From Pseudoalteromonas piscicida (GTDB taxonomy: Bacteria; Pseudomonadota; Gammaproteobacteria; Enterobacterales; Alteromonadaceae): a stretch of 46,385 nucleotides of DNA. The position numbers and the translations under genes were made by a program. The number at the start of each line of letters is the position of its first letter. Position 1 is the stretch's first letter. The stretch spans positions 1 to 46,385 of the forward strand of contig NZ_NKHF01000104.1 in the NCBI RefSeq assembly GCF_002744175.1. Reading direction: 5' to 3'. The notes beneath the pieces are model-generated. The model saw only the letters and a program-made list of their open reading frames with translations, was not told the origin of the DNA and ran no database searches. Shown here one piece after another: positions 24,174 through 33,221 of the stretch.

Positions 24174-24650
24174 ATGACCTGTCGACCGCCAAAAGCAGTT
24201 CAAATCGTCTAATGTTAAAACCCAAGTTTTGGTGTTCACGAATGGATGACACTGCCACAGCTGTGCGGATTGCAACTCACTATCAAGCCACAGTTCAACA
24301 TGCTGATTTACATCATTACAAAGCGCAAGCGCAGAAACACAACCTTGCTCAACACCTAGGTATTTAGCCAACCTCTCAGTGGACGCAAAGCCTAGACGAG
24401 ATACCCCCTGTGCTTTGGATAATGCTTTTAAATCGACTTGCTTATCAGCGGGAATAATAAATAGAAAATGCCGCTTGCCGTAATTGTCTCGTAGAAAAAG
24501 GTTTTTGAGGCGTGTCCCTTGCCGGTTTAATGCTAACTTATCTGCATCAAGGCAAGTATGCAAAGGAGGATGATCATAATCGAGGTAGTTGATATTTAGC
24601 TCAGCTAACCACTTCGCTAGCACCGCAGGATTGTTTCTAATCACAAACAC
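24135..24650 (-). CDS. YbaK/ProX-family aminoacyl-tRNA deacylase (trans-editing)
   Basis: A 171-residue protein with the ProX/PrdX signature: an N-terminal helix then HPPLHTCLDADKL, the motif RLKNLFLRDNYGKRHFLFII, and LGVEQGCVSALALCND. It hydrolyses mischarged Ala-tRNA(Pro) (or a similar product) in trans, protecting translation accuracy. The family is usually about 165-175 residues. The start overlaps the stop of an upstream lipoprotein gene by 10 bases; the end overlaps the MFS gene on the other strand. Specificity between PrdX and YbaK types is inferred from the LKNLFLRD motif. Confidence 0.88.
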   Translation of the reverse strand: MFVIRNNPAVLAKWLAELNINYLDYDHPPLHTCLDADKLALNRQGTRLKNLFLRDNYGKRHFLFIIPADKQVDLKALSKAQGVSRLGFASTERLAKYLGVEQGCVSALALCNDVNQHVELWLDSELQSAQLWQCHPFVNTKTWVLTLDDLNCFWRSTGHSPRWIQSVSQTE

Positions 24651-25051
24651 TTGCCTCTTAGCTGAACGCTACGTTGACGCCAATAAACATCAGTAATTTT
24701 GTGACCTGAACCACAATAATCAGCCTCCGTCAGCGCAGGCTTCAATAATGCAACCGCTTGTTCTTCAAGTTTTAGCTTCAGCGCTGGTGAGTCTTCTATA
24801 CGCTCAAACTCAGCGAAACGTTTTAGATCGCGTCGACTCATCGGCTTACTCGAGTCTAGTTCCATTCTAGGTGTTGCCTCTACCGTCACGATAAACGCAA
24901 ACTCCTGTTCACCGTTTGGTGCTAGGCGCTTATGAAGTGATTGCTTTTCGATTACGAGTACTGGTTCATCAGACTTAGAGGCGCACCCTGCAAGGGTAGC
25001 GAACGCAACAATAAAAAATAGGCAACGTTGAAACATAGCTAACTTAATCAT
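24641..25051 (-). CDS. Small lipoprotein of unknown function
   Basis: A 136-residue protein. The signal is MFQRCLFFIVAFATLAGC, with lipobox LAGC, preceded by five residues if ATG 25051 is used. The mature protein has a mixed alpha/beta pattern (FAEFERIEDSPALKLKLEE) and two C-terminal cysteines (YCGSG, GKCL). I recognise no family. It is coupled by a 10-base overlap to the tRNA deacylase gene, though a functional link is not obvious. Confidence 0.75.
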   Translation of the reverse strand: MIKLAMFQRCLFFIVAFATLAGCASKSDEPVLVIEKQSLHKRLAPNGEQEFAFIVTVEATPRMELDSSKPMSRRDLKRFAEFERIEDSPALKLKLEEQAVALLKPALTEADYCGSGHKITDVYWRQRSVQLRGKCL

Positions 25052-25112
25052 TATACTTTCGCTTCAGTGTAACAAAGACTATAAAAAAATAGCGAAATTT
25101 TTTTGCCAAGGG

Positions 25113-25141
25113 TTGACGAGCAAATAAAAAATGATTAAATT
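25113..25141 (+). promoter_or_regulatory. Sigma-70 promoter of tRNA-Ala
   Basis: TTGACG, 17-base spacer, TAAATT. The box ends 25 bases before the tRNA, matching a strong stable-RNA promoter. Confidence 0.7.
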
Positions 25142-25166
25142 TCGTTTCGTCCAAAAGACGGAATGT

Positions 25167-25242
25167 GGGGCTATAGCTCAGCTGGGAGAGCGCCTGCCTT
25201 GCACGCAGGAGGTCAGCAGTTCGATCCTGCTTAGCTCCACCA
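25167..25242 (+). tRNA. tRNA-Ala (anticodon TGC)
   Basis: Acceptor GGGGCTA/TAGCTCC (one G-T pair), D arm GCTC/GAGC, anticodon stem CCTGC/GCAGG with loop CTTGCAC (anticodon TGC), T arm AGCAG/CTGCT with loop TTCGATC, discriminator A and encoded CCA. Stands alone rather than in an rRNA operon. Confidence 0.97.
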
Positions 25243-25249
25243 CTTTCCT

Positions 25250-25287
25250 TACTTCTTACTTCTTACTTCTTACTTCTTACTTCTTAC
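25250..25287 (+). repeat. Seven-base tandem repeat after tRNA-Ala
   Basis: About five and a half units of ACTTCTT between the tRNA end and the proA terminator. No ORF runs through it, so any length change would act on RNA, not protein. Confidence 0.9.
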
Positions 25288-25300
25288 AAAAACTAATACT

Positions 25301-25335
25301 AAAAAAGAAAAAAGCCCAAGTCTTTCGACCCGAGC
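25301..25335 (-). terminator. Terminator of the proBA operon
   Basis: On the minus strand GCTCGGGTC and GACTTGGGC pair (three G-T pairs) around GAAA and are followed by TTTTTTCTTTTTT. Confidence 0.85.
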
Positions 25336-25376
25336 TTTGCAGTTACTTATGTCATTCTGTATTGTGCCAATTCAAG

Positions 25377-26624
25377 CTATTCTCTGACTTGACCTTCACC
25401 GTTCACTAGGAACTTTTCTGTTGTGAGTGACTCCAAGCCCATTGGACCATAGGCATGTAATTTTGTGGTCGCAATACCAATTTCGGCACCTAAGCCTAAC
25501 GCCGAGCCATCACTAAAACGAGACGAAGCATTAACCATCACAACCGACGCATCAACACCGCGTTGGAATAGCTCTGCCGCCGCTTGGTTTTCCGTACAAA
25601 TAACTTCGGTATGGTGGCTACCAAAGCGATCAATGTGCGCCAGTGCCGCATCAAAGTCAGCAACCTGACGGATCGCAATTTCTAAACTTAAGTATTCTTC
25701 ACCAAACTCATCTTCGTTCAGCATCACGGCGTTTTCAAAATACTCTGCGCTTTGCTTACACGCATTTATTTTCACGCCTTTTTCAGCCAATGCAGCGGCC
25801 GCTTTTGGTAAGAATGTCGCAGCAATGTCTTGATGTACGACGAGTCCCTCAAGTGCATTACATACACCTGTGCGCTGGGTCTTACCGTTCAATAACAATG
25901 CTAGTGCTTTGTCTAAATCAGCATCCTTATCAATATATAAGTGACAAACCCCTTTAAAATGCTGGATCACAGGGACTGTACTATTTTCTGTGACGAAATT
26001 AATCAGCCCTTCACCACCACGCGGTATTATCAAATCGATATAATCTTTTTGCTGCATTAGCTCCATTAATAGCCCACGATCTGGGTCTGGAATCACTGAA
26101 ACCAACGCTGCCGGTAGATCATGCTTCTCTAGAGCTTTATGCATCGCCTTGGCAATCTCCAGTGAGCTCGCTAGCGCCTCTTTACCACCTCGTAAAATCA
26201 CGCCATTGCCTGATTTAAAACATAACGCCCCCGCATCTGCGGTCACATTTGGTCGCGCTTCGTAAATCATGCAAACAACACCAAGTGGCACTCGCATTTT
26301 GCTGATTTTAATGCCATTTGGTCTTACGCCCATGTCTCGACGAGCACCGACAGGATCGTCTAGCTGAATAATCGTTTCGATCCCTTCAGCCATACTTTCA
26401 ATGCGCGCTTGGTTTAGCGTTAACCTGTCTATCATGGCATCGCTCAGCTGGTTATCACGCGCTGCAGCTAGATCTGCTTCATTGGCTTTGATAATTGCAT
26501 CGCTATTTTCGCGAATGCCTTTTGCCATATCCGCAAGAACTGCATTCTTTTGCTCTGTAGATAACAGTGCAAGCTTCTTCGCAGCTTTTGCTGCTTGTGA
26601 TGAAATATCTGTAATTAAACTCAT
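25377..26624 (-). CDS. proA: Gamma-glutamyl phosphate reductase (glutamate-5-semialdehyde dehydrogenase)
   Basis: A 415-residue aldehyde dehydrogenase-superfamily protein. Signature segments are VPLGVVCMIYEARPNVTADAG, written here from GVVCMIYEARPNV, the catalytic cysteine in KTQRTGVCNALEGLVVH, and the C-terminal GPMGLESLTTEKFLV. It reduces gamma-glutamyl phosphate to the semialdehyde, the second step of proline synthesis. It starts three bases after proB, so the two are cotranslated. Length equals the family norm. A terminator follows. Confidence 0.96.
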   Translation of the reverse strand: MSLITDISSQAAKAAKKLALLSTEQKNAVLADMAKGIRENSDAIIKANEADLAAARDNQLSDAMIDRLTLNQARIESMAEGIETIIQLDDPVGARRDMGVRPNGIKISKMRVPLGVVCMIYEARPNVTADAGALCFKSGNGVILRGGKEALASSLEIAKAMHKALEKHDLPAALVSVIPDPDRGLLMELMQQKDYIDLIIPRGGEGLINFVTENSTVPVIQHFKGVCHLYIDKDADLDKALALLLNGKTQRTGVCNALEGLVVHQDIAATFLPKAAAALAEKGVKINACKQSAEYFENAVMLNEDEFGEEYLSLEIAIRQVADFDAALAHIDRFGSHHTEVICTENQAAAELFQRGVDASVVMVNASSRFSDGSALGLGAEIGIATTKLHAYGPMGLESLTTEKFLVNGEGQVRE

Positions 26625-26627
26625 GTC

Positions 26628-27734
26628 TTAAGACTTCTCCAATAATGCAATATCTTGTTCTGAAATAACGGGTCCGATACTATCTTGAATTTTTTCGCTG
26701 ATCGGACTTTCTTCTTGTTCGGTTAAAAAGTTAAGCAAACAACTGCTGTAATTCGTGGTTGCCTTAGCTAAGCGCTTGCCATCTTTGCTGCGCACAAGCA
26801 CAGTATCACCGACAGAAAATTCACCTTTAACTTCGGTAATTTCGTCACCACTTAGCTGCCCAACAATCTGGTCTTCGCTCTCACCATAATCACTTTCGAC
26901 AACTAGTTCACCTTGCTCTGATGCAGTATGAGTCATCCAATGTACCGCTTCTTGCATCGGTTTATCGTAGGCTGTAAACACGGTGCCTGGGTTCTTACCT
27001 GCTAACAATAGCTCGAACGTCGTTTCCTCAAAACCGTTTACAATATAAGTGTCAATGCCATGTGATGTTGCTTTTTCTGCAGCTTCAATTTTAGTTTTCA
27101 TGCCACCTGTACCTACTTTACTGGTTGGACATCCAGCCATATCGTAGATCTCTTCCGTAATCTCGGTCACTTCAGAGATAAGCTCGGCATCAGCATGTAA
27201 ATTTGGATTCTTGTTATACAAACCGCTCACATCGGAACAAATAATTAGGCCATCGGCATCAGCCGCTCCTGCAACCATGGCAGACAAGTTATCGTTATCA
27301 CCAACCTTAAGATCATCCGTTGTAACGGTATCGTTTTCATTGATAATAGGCAGTATTCCGTGATCCAGTAAAGTGAATATTGTTTCACGAATGCTGGTAT
27401 AGCGTTCTCTGTCACGCAAGTCGCCGTGAGTCAATAAGATCTGCGCTGATGGGAAATCGAAGAAACGGTCCCATGTTGCCATCATTTCAGTTTGACCTGC
27501 CGCCGCCATTGCCTTTTTCACGGCAATCGTTGGCTTGTCAGCATTCGGAAATAAATGGGAACCGGCAGCAACCGAACCAGAAGAAACCAAAATAACTTCG
27601 ATACCTCTTGCTCGACAGCGCACGATAAATTGCGCAATACTGAGCAGATAACGGGATCGACACCCATCTTGCTCCGGTGCAATTAACGCACTTCCGATTT
27701 TGATAACTACACGTTTTGACTGTTTCATCGACAT
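26628..27734 (-). CDS. proB: Glutamate 5-kinase
   Basis: A 368-residue amino acid kinase. The N-terminal kinase domain shows VVIKIGSALIAP, VILVSSGSVAAG, IPIINENDTVTTDDLK and VGTGGMKTKIEAA; the C-terminal 100 residues form a PUA domain (EITEVKGEFSVGDTVLVR). It phosphorylates glutamate for proline synthesis and is feedback-inhibited by proline. AGGA lies five bases before ATG 27734; the second ATG, two codons later, is also possible. Directly followed by proA. Confidence 0.96.
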   Translation of the reverse strand: MSMKQSKRVVIKIGSALIAPEQDGCRSRYLLSIAQFIVRCRARGIEVILVSSGSVAAGSHLFPNADKPTIAVKKAMAAAGQTEMMATWDRFFDFPSAQILLTHGDLRDRERYTSIRETIFTLLDHGILPIINENDTVTTDDLKVGDNDNLSAMVAGAADADGLIICSDVSGLYNKNPNLHADAELISEVTEITEEIYDMAGCPTSKVGTGGMKTKIEAAEKATSHGIDTYIVNGFEETTFELLLAGKNPGTVFTAYDKPMQEAVHWMTHTASEQGELVVESDYGESEDQIVGQLSGDEITEVKGEFSVGDTVLVRSKDGKRLAKATTNYSSCLLNFLTEQEESPISEKIQDSIGPVISEQDIALLEKS

Positions 27735-28012
27735 AAATTCCTGCTATAAATTAACCATCCACTCACGTGACGGTACCCCAAAGATCCCCTATTAGAAGAC
27801 GGCAGAAAGCGCAATGCATCGACCATAAAGTCGGCAAATAGATAAAACAAACAGACGTGCGACGGCGAAGACAGTAGTCCCATAACATCGCCACACATGC
27901 TAAACCCAGACGCAACAAAAATTTTGTTGGCTGACATTTCACTAATAGAAGATTGATTGTGACACCAAGTATTTAGACCTTGACGTCGAGCCGTTTCCAA
28001 CAGGTCCACCAT
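27725..28012 (-). CDS. Doubtful small ORF upstream of proB
   Basis: A 95-residue frame that ends in a 10-base overlap with the proB start. It begins MVDLLETARRQGLNTWCHNQ and has a hydrophobic run (SHVCLFYLFADFMVDALRF). The frame stays open upstream for about 34 more codons with no usable start codon or ribosome binding site. I recognise no family, and the codon use looks unlike that of proB. It may be the 3' end of a decayed gene, or no gene at all. Confidence 0.2.
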   Translation of the reverse strand: MVDLLETARRQGLNTWCHNQSSISEMSANKIFVASGFSMCGDVMGLLSSPSHVCLFYLFADFMVDALRFLPSSNRGSLGYRHVSGWLIYSRNLCR

Positions 28013-28269
28013 GGTTTGGTGCGGCTGGAAAGGCTGTACCGCAATGAATAATTGCGTAATGAGTAGATTGTGAATGACGGTATAAGTTGCCTTACACCTC
28101 GAACGCTTATTACCTTAACGTAAGCACGGGTAAGATTGCAACCCTAATGTATGTTAATTATTTATGACCACCATAAATCAATTTAATAATACCCTAGTTT
28201 CAATTATTTATTCACTTTACCCTCATTCACACTATGTTATAACTGGATGATAGCTATACTGATAAAAAT

Positions 28270-28285
28270 GTTGGAATAATCCAAC
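28270..28285 (+). promoter_or_regulatory. Small hairpin beside the antiporter ribosome binding site
   Basis: GTTGGA and TCCAAC pair perfectly around ATAA, immediately before the GGGGAG ribosome binding site. It could influence translation initiation. Confidence 0.45.
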
Positions 28286-28297
28286 CGGGGAGAATCT

Positions 28298-30169
28298 ATG
28301 TCAGCAATCTACATTGCCGGTATTGCAGTTTGCTCTGTAATCGCCCAATGGCTTGCTTGGGCCTTTAAGGTGCCTGCTATTTTGTTTTTACTACTGATCG
28401 GCTTGGCACTTGGTCCTTTTAGCGGCACCCTTGATCCTGATGCTTTGCTTGGAGATTTACTCTTTCCAGTGGTCTCACTTTCGGTTGCAGTAATTCTTTT
28501 TGAGGGGGCCCTTACCCTTCACTTTAAAGAGCTCAAAGGGATCGGAAAAGTAGTCAGAAACTTATGTTCTATCGGGATGTTAGCTACATTTGCCATCATT
28601 GCTACTACCGCCATTTTTGTACTCGAACTTAACTGGCAAGTGGCTGCCGTTTTAGGTGCCGTATTGGTCGTTACAGGACCTACCGTCATCGCCCCAATGC
28701 TGAACGCGATGCGACCAGATAAAGACATCGACAGAATATTGCGTTGGGAAGGAATAGTAATTGACCCGATAGGTGCCTTGTTTGCTGTTTTGGTGTTTGA
28801 GGCGGTGTCACTGGTTGGTGGCGAAGGGATCTTTAGTCATACACTCTGGGCGCTCATCTCCACTTTAGGAGTAGGTATTAGCATTGGAGTAGTCTCTGGC
28901 TTTTTAACCAGTTTTTTAATCCGCAAAGAGTGGCTTCCCTTTGAGTTACACAAATTTGCGATCCTCGCTTTAGTGTTATTTAGCTTTACTCTCTCAAACC
29001 ACCTTAGCCATGAGTCTGGCTTATTGGCGGTGACGATTTTTGGGATCTGGCTTGCAAACCAAGATGATTTGGAAATTGATTCGGTTTTAGAGTTTAAAGA
29101 AGATCTTTCAATGATCCTCATTTCTAGTTTGTTTATTTTGCTGGCTGCTAGACTCAAACTCGAAGATTTAATGCTATTAGATACAGACGTGTTTATCTTT
29201 TTAGCTGTGGTACTGTTTGTTGCTCGTCCCCTGTCGATTTTCTTGTCGACGTTTAATACTGACTTGCCCATTAAGTCGCGAATTTTGCTTAGCTGGATAG
29301 CCCCGCGAGGGATTGTCGCGGCGGCTGTAGGCTCAGTGTTTGCCCTAAGCATGACTAAATCTCAGATTGCTGATGCGGACAAAATGGTACCGCTGATTTT
29401 TACGGTAATTATTATCACGGTTGTACTGCAAAGCCTAACAGCCACACCATTTGCACGCCTGTTAGGTGTACGTCAACCTAAACCCAATACCTTACTCATT
29501 ATTGGTGCAAACCACGTTGCTCGCGCCATAGCTAAAGGCTTAAAAGACCAAAATGTCGATGTTTATCTGTCCGATCCCGCTTGGGAAAACTGTAAAATGG
29601 CGAGAATGGACGGCTTACCTTGCTACTATGGAAACCCACAATCCGAGCACGCAGAGCGTTATCTACCGCTGACAAGTTTAAAGTCGGTATTGGCACTTTC
29701 TCCAAATCGCCATCACAACGCCCTTGGCGTGCAGTATTTTTCACACTTGCTTGGTGATCAATTTGTCTACTCGCTTAAGTCGTCGACCAACCATGCAAAA
29801 GCCAATAAAGACAGCGCAACCTTCCTTTCACGCCAGATTTTATTTGGTGAAGAAGGTAACTACGCCAAGCTAAGTAGCATGATGGCTAAAGGGGGGAAAG
29901 TGAGTGTCACTCGAATCTCTGATGAGTTTAAATGGGAGCAATATCAAGAGGTTAATAACGAGGCGATTCCACTGTTTGTGCTTACTGAGCAGAACAAAGA
30001 TGAAGAGCCTGTGTTGATCCGGCCTTTTACTTCACAAATGAAAAAGCTACCAGAAGAAGGGGATCGAGTCATTGCGCTACAACCACCAAAGCTCACCGTG
30101 CTGAAAGATCCCAATGCCAGTAAAGAGGGGCAAATTGGTGCCAAGTTGAGTAATCAACAGATCACTTAA
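28298..30169 (+). CDS. Cation:proton antiporter (CPA1 type) with TrkA-N domain
   Basis: A 623-residue protein. Residues 1-390 form 12-13 membrane segments with family motifs ILFEGALTLHFKEL, VVTGPTVIAPMLN and WEGIVIDPIGA, the last holding the ion-binding acid. Residues from about 395 form a Rossmann RCK/TrkA-N domain (LLIIGANHVARAIAKGL), then a C-terminal soluble tail. Such proteins exchange Na+ or K+ for H+ and the nucleotide domain gates activity. A GGGGAG site precedes ATG 28298. Single-gene unit; suited to pH and salt balance in a marine cell. The transported ion is not known. Confidence 0.9.
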   Translation: MSAIYIAGIAVCSVIAQWLAWAFKVPAILFLLLIGLALGPFSGTLDPDALLGDLLFPVVSLSVAVILFEGALTLHFKELKGIGKVVRNLCSIGMLATFAIIATTAIFVLELNWQVAAVLGAVLVVTGPTVIAPMLNAMRPDKDIDRILRWEGIVIDPIGALFAVLVFEAVSLVGGEGIFSHTLWALISTLGVGISIGVVSGFLTSFLIRKEWLPFELHKFAILALVLFSFTLSNHLSHESGLLAVTIFGIWLANQDDLEIDSVLEFKEDLSMILISSLFILLAARLKLEDLMLLDTDVFIFLAVVLFVARPLSIFLSTFNTDLPIKSRILLSWIAPRGIVAAAVGSVFALSMTKSQIADADKMVPLIFTVIIITVVLQSLTATPFARLLGVRQPKPNTLLIIGANHVARAIAKGLKDQNVDVYLSDPAWENCKMARMDGLPCYYGNPQSEHAERYLPLTSLKSVLALSPNRHHNALGVQYFSHLLGDQFVYSLKSSTNHAKANKDSATFLSRQILFGEEGNYAKLSSMMAKGGKVSVTRISDEFKWEQYQEVNNEAIPLFVLTEQNKDEEPVLIRPFTSQMKKLPEEGDRVIALQPPKLTVLKDPNASKEGQIGAKLSNQQIT

Positions 30170-30366
30170 TCTGAGTTCCCCCTGAAAAAGCTGAGCAGTA
30201 TAAATTTATGCGGCTCAGCTCAATACTGGTTATATCAAATGTATTAAGTAAACGAGCTATTTGAAGCGCAGAAATAGCTTTAGTAGCTAGACAAAAATTT
30301 TGCGATTTAGATGTGAGTAATGAACAGGCTCACCCTTTATATTTGTAAGTGCGCCGCTGGCTAGTT
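30170..30366. other. Spacer downstream of the antiporter
   Basis: No gene. A GAGTTCCCCCTG stretch and a small GCTGAGC inverted pair (about 30191 and 30214) follow the stop and may be a weak terminator. Confidence 0.35.
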
Positions 30367-30559
30367 AACCTGAACTCGGGATAAGAAGTTAGTTAATCAA
30401 CTAAAATACCTAAACTCAAAAACGTGATACCACTCTAGCCAGAAGTTATTGCTTAATACAAGGCAAATTTGCGCGTCAATAGCTGGCCTATTGCAAGCAA
30501 ATTTAACGCCGTAGTAAGGAATAACAGCTGCTAGAGAACAAGTTGTTATCCCGAGTTCA
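30367..30559. repeat. MITE-like repeat, copy D (tandem pair, first)
   Basis: Starts AACCTGAACTCGGGATAA and ends with TTATCCCGAGTTCA, the inverted form cut by four bases, then joins copy E through TT. The body has GTTAGTTAATCAACTAAAA, CTTAATACAAGGCAAATTTG and GCTGGCCTATTGCAAGCAAA. There is no ORF. A TA pair precedes the left end. Confidence 0.92.
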
Positions 30560-30561
30560 TT

Positions 30562-30758
30562 AACCTGAACTCGGGATAAGAAGTTAGTTAATCAACTAAA
30601 ATACCTAAACTCAAAAACGTGATACCACTCTAGCCAGAAGTTATTGCTTAATACAAGGCAAATTTGTGCGCCAATAGCTGGCCTATTGCAAGCAAATTTA
30701 ACGCCGTAGTAAGGAATAACAGCTGCTAGAGAACAAGTTGTTATCCCGAGTTCAGGTT
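30562..30758. repeat. MITE-like repeat, copy E (tandem pair, second, complete)
   Basis: 197 bp with perfect 18-base inverted ends AACCTGAACTCGGGATAA / TTATCCCGAGTTCAGGTT, flanked by TA on both sides. It differs from copy D at about two bases in the body, so the pair is a recent duplication or insertion (start-to-start distance 195). Confidence 0.95.
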
Positions 30759-30774
30759 AGTGCAGAAGCTTTAT

Positions 30775-31413
30775 CTATATCGGTAACCTAGCGCGTTTTA
30801 CCACACTATCGGGCATCTTTTCAGCTAGCTGAGAAAGGGCAAGCTGAATGCGCTTATGCAGTTTTTTGTCTGCAACGGCAGAGTGAAATAACCAACGATA
30901 GGCGTCTTCATAATCTCTTGGACTACCGTGACCGCGATTAAACACATCTACTAGACGCAACTGAGCATTTAGATTACCCAATGCTGCGGCCTCTCTTAAG
31001 TAGGTAACCGCCATCGCTTTGTCTTCTTGTACCAACTGACCGACATCATAATAGCGCCCAAGTTGCTCTAGGGCCGCTGCTAAGCCTTGCTCAGCGGCTT
31101 TTTTCATATAGTGCAGACCCAACTCAACATTACGGTCGACACATACCGCATAAGCAAGCATGTCGCCATAGAGAAACTGGTATGAAGGCAGTGCCATAAT
31201 TTCGGCGCGGGCCTCAATATCTTTGACTAACTGGCATTCATCCGCCTTAACTCGTGCTAGATGCTGGTTTTTATTAATGAGTTCGAGCAACTCTTGCTGA
31301 GTGTACAAAGGCACAGCCTCAATCGCCTCTTCAGCCGATGCATTCCCATGTATAGCAAGACCAAGAGAAGCACCTAACAGCGGTGCAGCAATGTAACGAA
31401 GTAAGTAGTTCAT
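30775..31413 (-). CDS. Exported Sel1-repeat protein
   Basis: A 212-residue protein with a Sec signal (MNYLLRYIAAPLLGASLG, cut near NASA-EE). Residues about 75-185 hold three Sel1-like TPR repeats (YMKKAAEQGLAAALEQLGRY, YLREAAALGNLNAQLRL, WLFHSAVADKK). Such repeats bind proteins and act in envelope or regulatory complexes. Two cysteines in the N-terminal part (DECQLV and AYAVCVD) could pair in the periplasm. The target is unknown. The stop is 17 bases from the end of repeat E. Confidence 0.85.
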   Translation of the reverse strand: MNYLLRYIAAPLLGASLGLAIHGNASAEEAIEAVPLYTQQELLELINKNQHLARVKADECQLVKDIEARAEIMALPSYQFLYGDMLAYAVCVDRNVELGLHYMKKAAEQGLAAALEQLGRYYDVGQLVQEDKAMAVTYLREAAALGNLNAQLRLVDVFNRGHGSPRDYEDAYRWLFHSAVADKKLHKRIQLALSQLAEKMPDSVVKRARLPI

Positions 31414-31597
31414 TGGAGACCCATTAAATTAAAGCTAGTTTTTTAACTATAGCAGGCAGCAGAAGCAGCATGCTTGCGCTACAGCATTATTGATTAGCAT
31501 TATTCAGGCCAAAGTGTAACCACTCTTTGGATGCCCGAAGCATATGCACTCTATTTAATATCGGCAGGTAACGAAAAAGTTGTAGGGTGACTGGCAC

Positions 31598-31624
31598 AAA
31601 AAAAGCTGCAAAAGCAGCTTTTTC
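31598..31624 (-). terminator. Terminator of purA
   Basis: AAAGCTGC and GCAGCTTT pair around a 4-base loop with T runs, 22 bases past the purA stop. Confidence 0.9.
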
Positions 31625-31645
31625 GTCTCTAAAATCGCTGAGAGA

Positions 31646-32962
31646 TTATTCAGTAAATGGGTTACGAACAATCATTGTCTCAACACGATCTGGACCAGTT
31701 GAAATAATATCAATTGGTACACCTGTGATTTCTTCTAGGCGCTTAATGTAGTTAATTGCCGCTTCAGGAAGCTGCTCAACAGTAGTAGCACCAAATGTGT
31801 TTTCGCTCCAACCAGGCATTGATTCATAAATCGGCGTTACTTTTTCATAGCCTTCAGCCGCTAGAGGAGTTACATTCGTCACCGTACCGTCTTCTAACTG
31901 ATAGCCAGTACAGATTTTTACTGTTTCTAGGCCATCAAGTACGTCTAGTTTAGTTAAACAGAAGCCGCTAATACTATTGATTTGAACGGCACGGCGCATC
32001 GCCACTGCATCAAACCAACCGGTACGACGCAGACGACCAGTCGTAGCACCAAATTCGTGGCCTTTTTCACCTAAGTGCTTACCAACAGGGTCTTGCTTAT
32101 CTAGGCCGTCATATAATTCTGTTGGGAAAGGACCTGAGCCTACACGGGTAGTGTACGCTTTAACGATACCCAACACATAATCTAAGTGTAGAGGGCCAAA
32201 ACCAGCACCCGTAGCAACGCCACCTGCAGTCGTATTTGAAGAGGTTACATATGGGTAAGTACCATGGTCGATATCAAGCAATGTACCTTGCGCACCTTCG
32301 AACAAGATGTGATCACCTGCATTACGCGCTTGATCAAGTAGCTCAGTTACATCAACGATCATAGACTTAAGTACTTTTGCAACTTCCATTGCATCATCGT
32401 ATGTCTTCTGGAAGTCAACTGGGTCTACTTTGTAGTAGTTAACCAACGCAAAGTTGTGGAACTCAAGTACTTCTTTTAGTTTCGCTGCAAATTGCTCTGG
32501 ATTGAAAAGATCGCCAACGCGCAGACCGCGACGTGCAACTTTATCTTCGTATGCAGGGCCGATACCACGACCTGTTGTACCAATTGCTTTCTCGCCACGG
32601 GCAAGTTCGCGTGCTTGGTCTAGTGCAACGTGGTAAGGCAAAATCAAAGGACATGCTTCACTGATAAGCAGACGCTCACGAACTGGAACGCCACGCGCCT
32701 CAAGCATGTGGATTTCTTTCATTAGTGCATCTGGTGCTAATACTACACCGTTACCAATCACACATTTAACGTCTTCACGTAGCACACCTGATGGGATCAA
32801 GTGTAATACCGTTTTTTCACCGTTAATTACTAGTGTATGGCCTGCGTTGTGTCCACCTTGATAGCGAACAACTAAAGAAGCCTTATCTGTAAGTAGGTCT
32901 ACTACTTTACCTTTACCTTCGTCACCCCACTGGGTGCCCAATACAACGACGTTTTTACCCAT
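31646..32962 (-). CDS. purA: Adenylosuccinate synthetase
   Basis: A 438-residue enzyme. The P-loop is WGDEGKGK at residues 12-19; GHNAGHT, TTGRGIGPAYEDK and TSSNTTAGG are conserved substrate and GTP contacts, and the C-terminal ITGVPIDIISTGPDR is also typical. It condenses IMP with aspartate using GTP, the first committed step to AMP. Single-gene unit with its own terminator; the ATG at 32962 is the only start compatible with the P-loop position. Confidence 0.97.
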   Translation of the reverse strand: MGKNVVVLGTQWGDEGKGKVVDLLTDKASLVVRYQGGHNAGHTLVINGEKTVLHLIPSGVLREDVKCVIGNGVVLAPDALMKEIHMLEARGVPVRERLLISEACPLILPYHVALDQARELARGEKAIGTTGRGIGPAYEDKVARRGLRVGDLFNPEQFAAKLKEVLEFHNFALVNYYKVDPVDFQKTYDDAMEVAKVLKSMIVDVTELLDQARNAGDHILFEGAQGTLLDIDHGTYPYVTSSNTTAGGVATGAGFGPLHLDYVLGIVKAYTTRVGSGPFPTELYDGLDKQDPVGKHLGEKGHEFGATTGRLRRTGWFDAVAMRRAVQINSISGFCLTKLDVLDGLETVKICTGYQLEDGTVTNVTPLAAEGYEKVTPIYESMPGWSENTFGATTVEQLPEAAINYIKRLEEITGVPIDIISTGPDRVETMIVRNPFTE

Positions 32963-33221
32963 TGCAAATTCACTTAGAAAAAATTAGGCGCAGATTTTAT
33001 CAGAAAACCATAGTCGAGATCATCCCAATTTGCCTAATTTTTCTGCTTTCATCGATATTCATTAATTTCGTTATCTCGTTAAAAAATATAACTCATTGAA
33101 AAGGCGGCTGAATAGGCACTAGAAAAGATGACTAATAAATTTTTATATCAAAATTCGCAATCCATTCGAATTAATCGATAACTATCTCCTTGTTATCAAA
33201 AGTAAACTTCTCGTAAAACGC
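32963..33221. other. Intergenic region between purA and recA
   Basis: Holds the purA promoter. A TTAGGC/GCCTAA pair flanks about 32986-33035. I see no recX here, although recX often follows recA. Confidence 0.4.

Noticed and set aside
25250..25287. CRISPR array
   Set aside because: The units are seven bases with no spacers. No other repeat in the window has the repeat-spacer pattern either.
25131..25409. 92-residue plus-strand ORF over tRNA-Ala
   Set aside because: It runs through the tRNA, the heptamer repeat and the proA terminator; this is the usual spurious ORF over an alanine tRNA.
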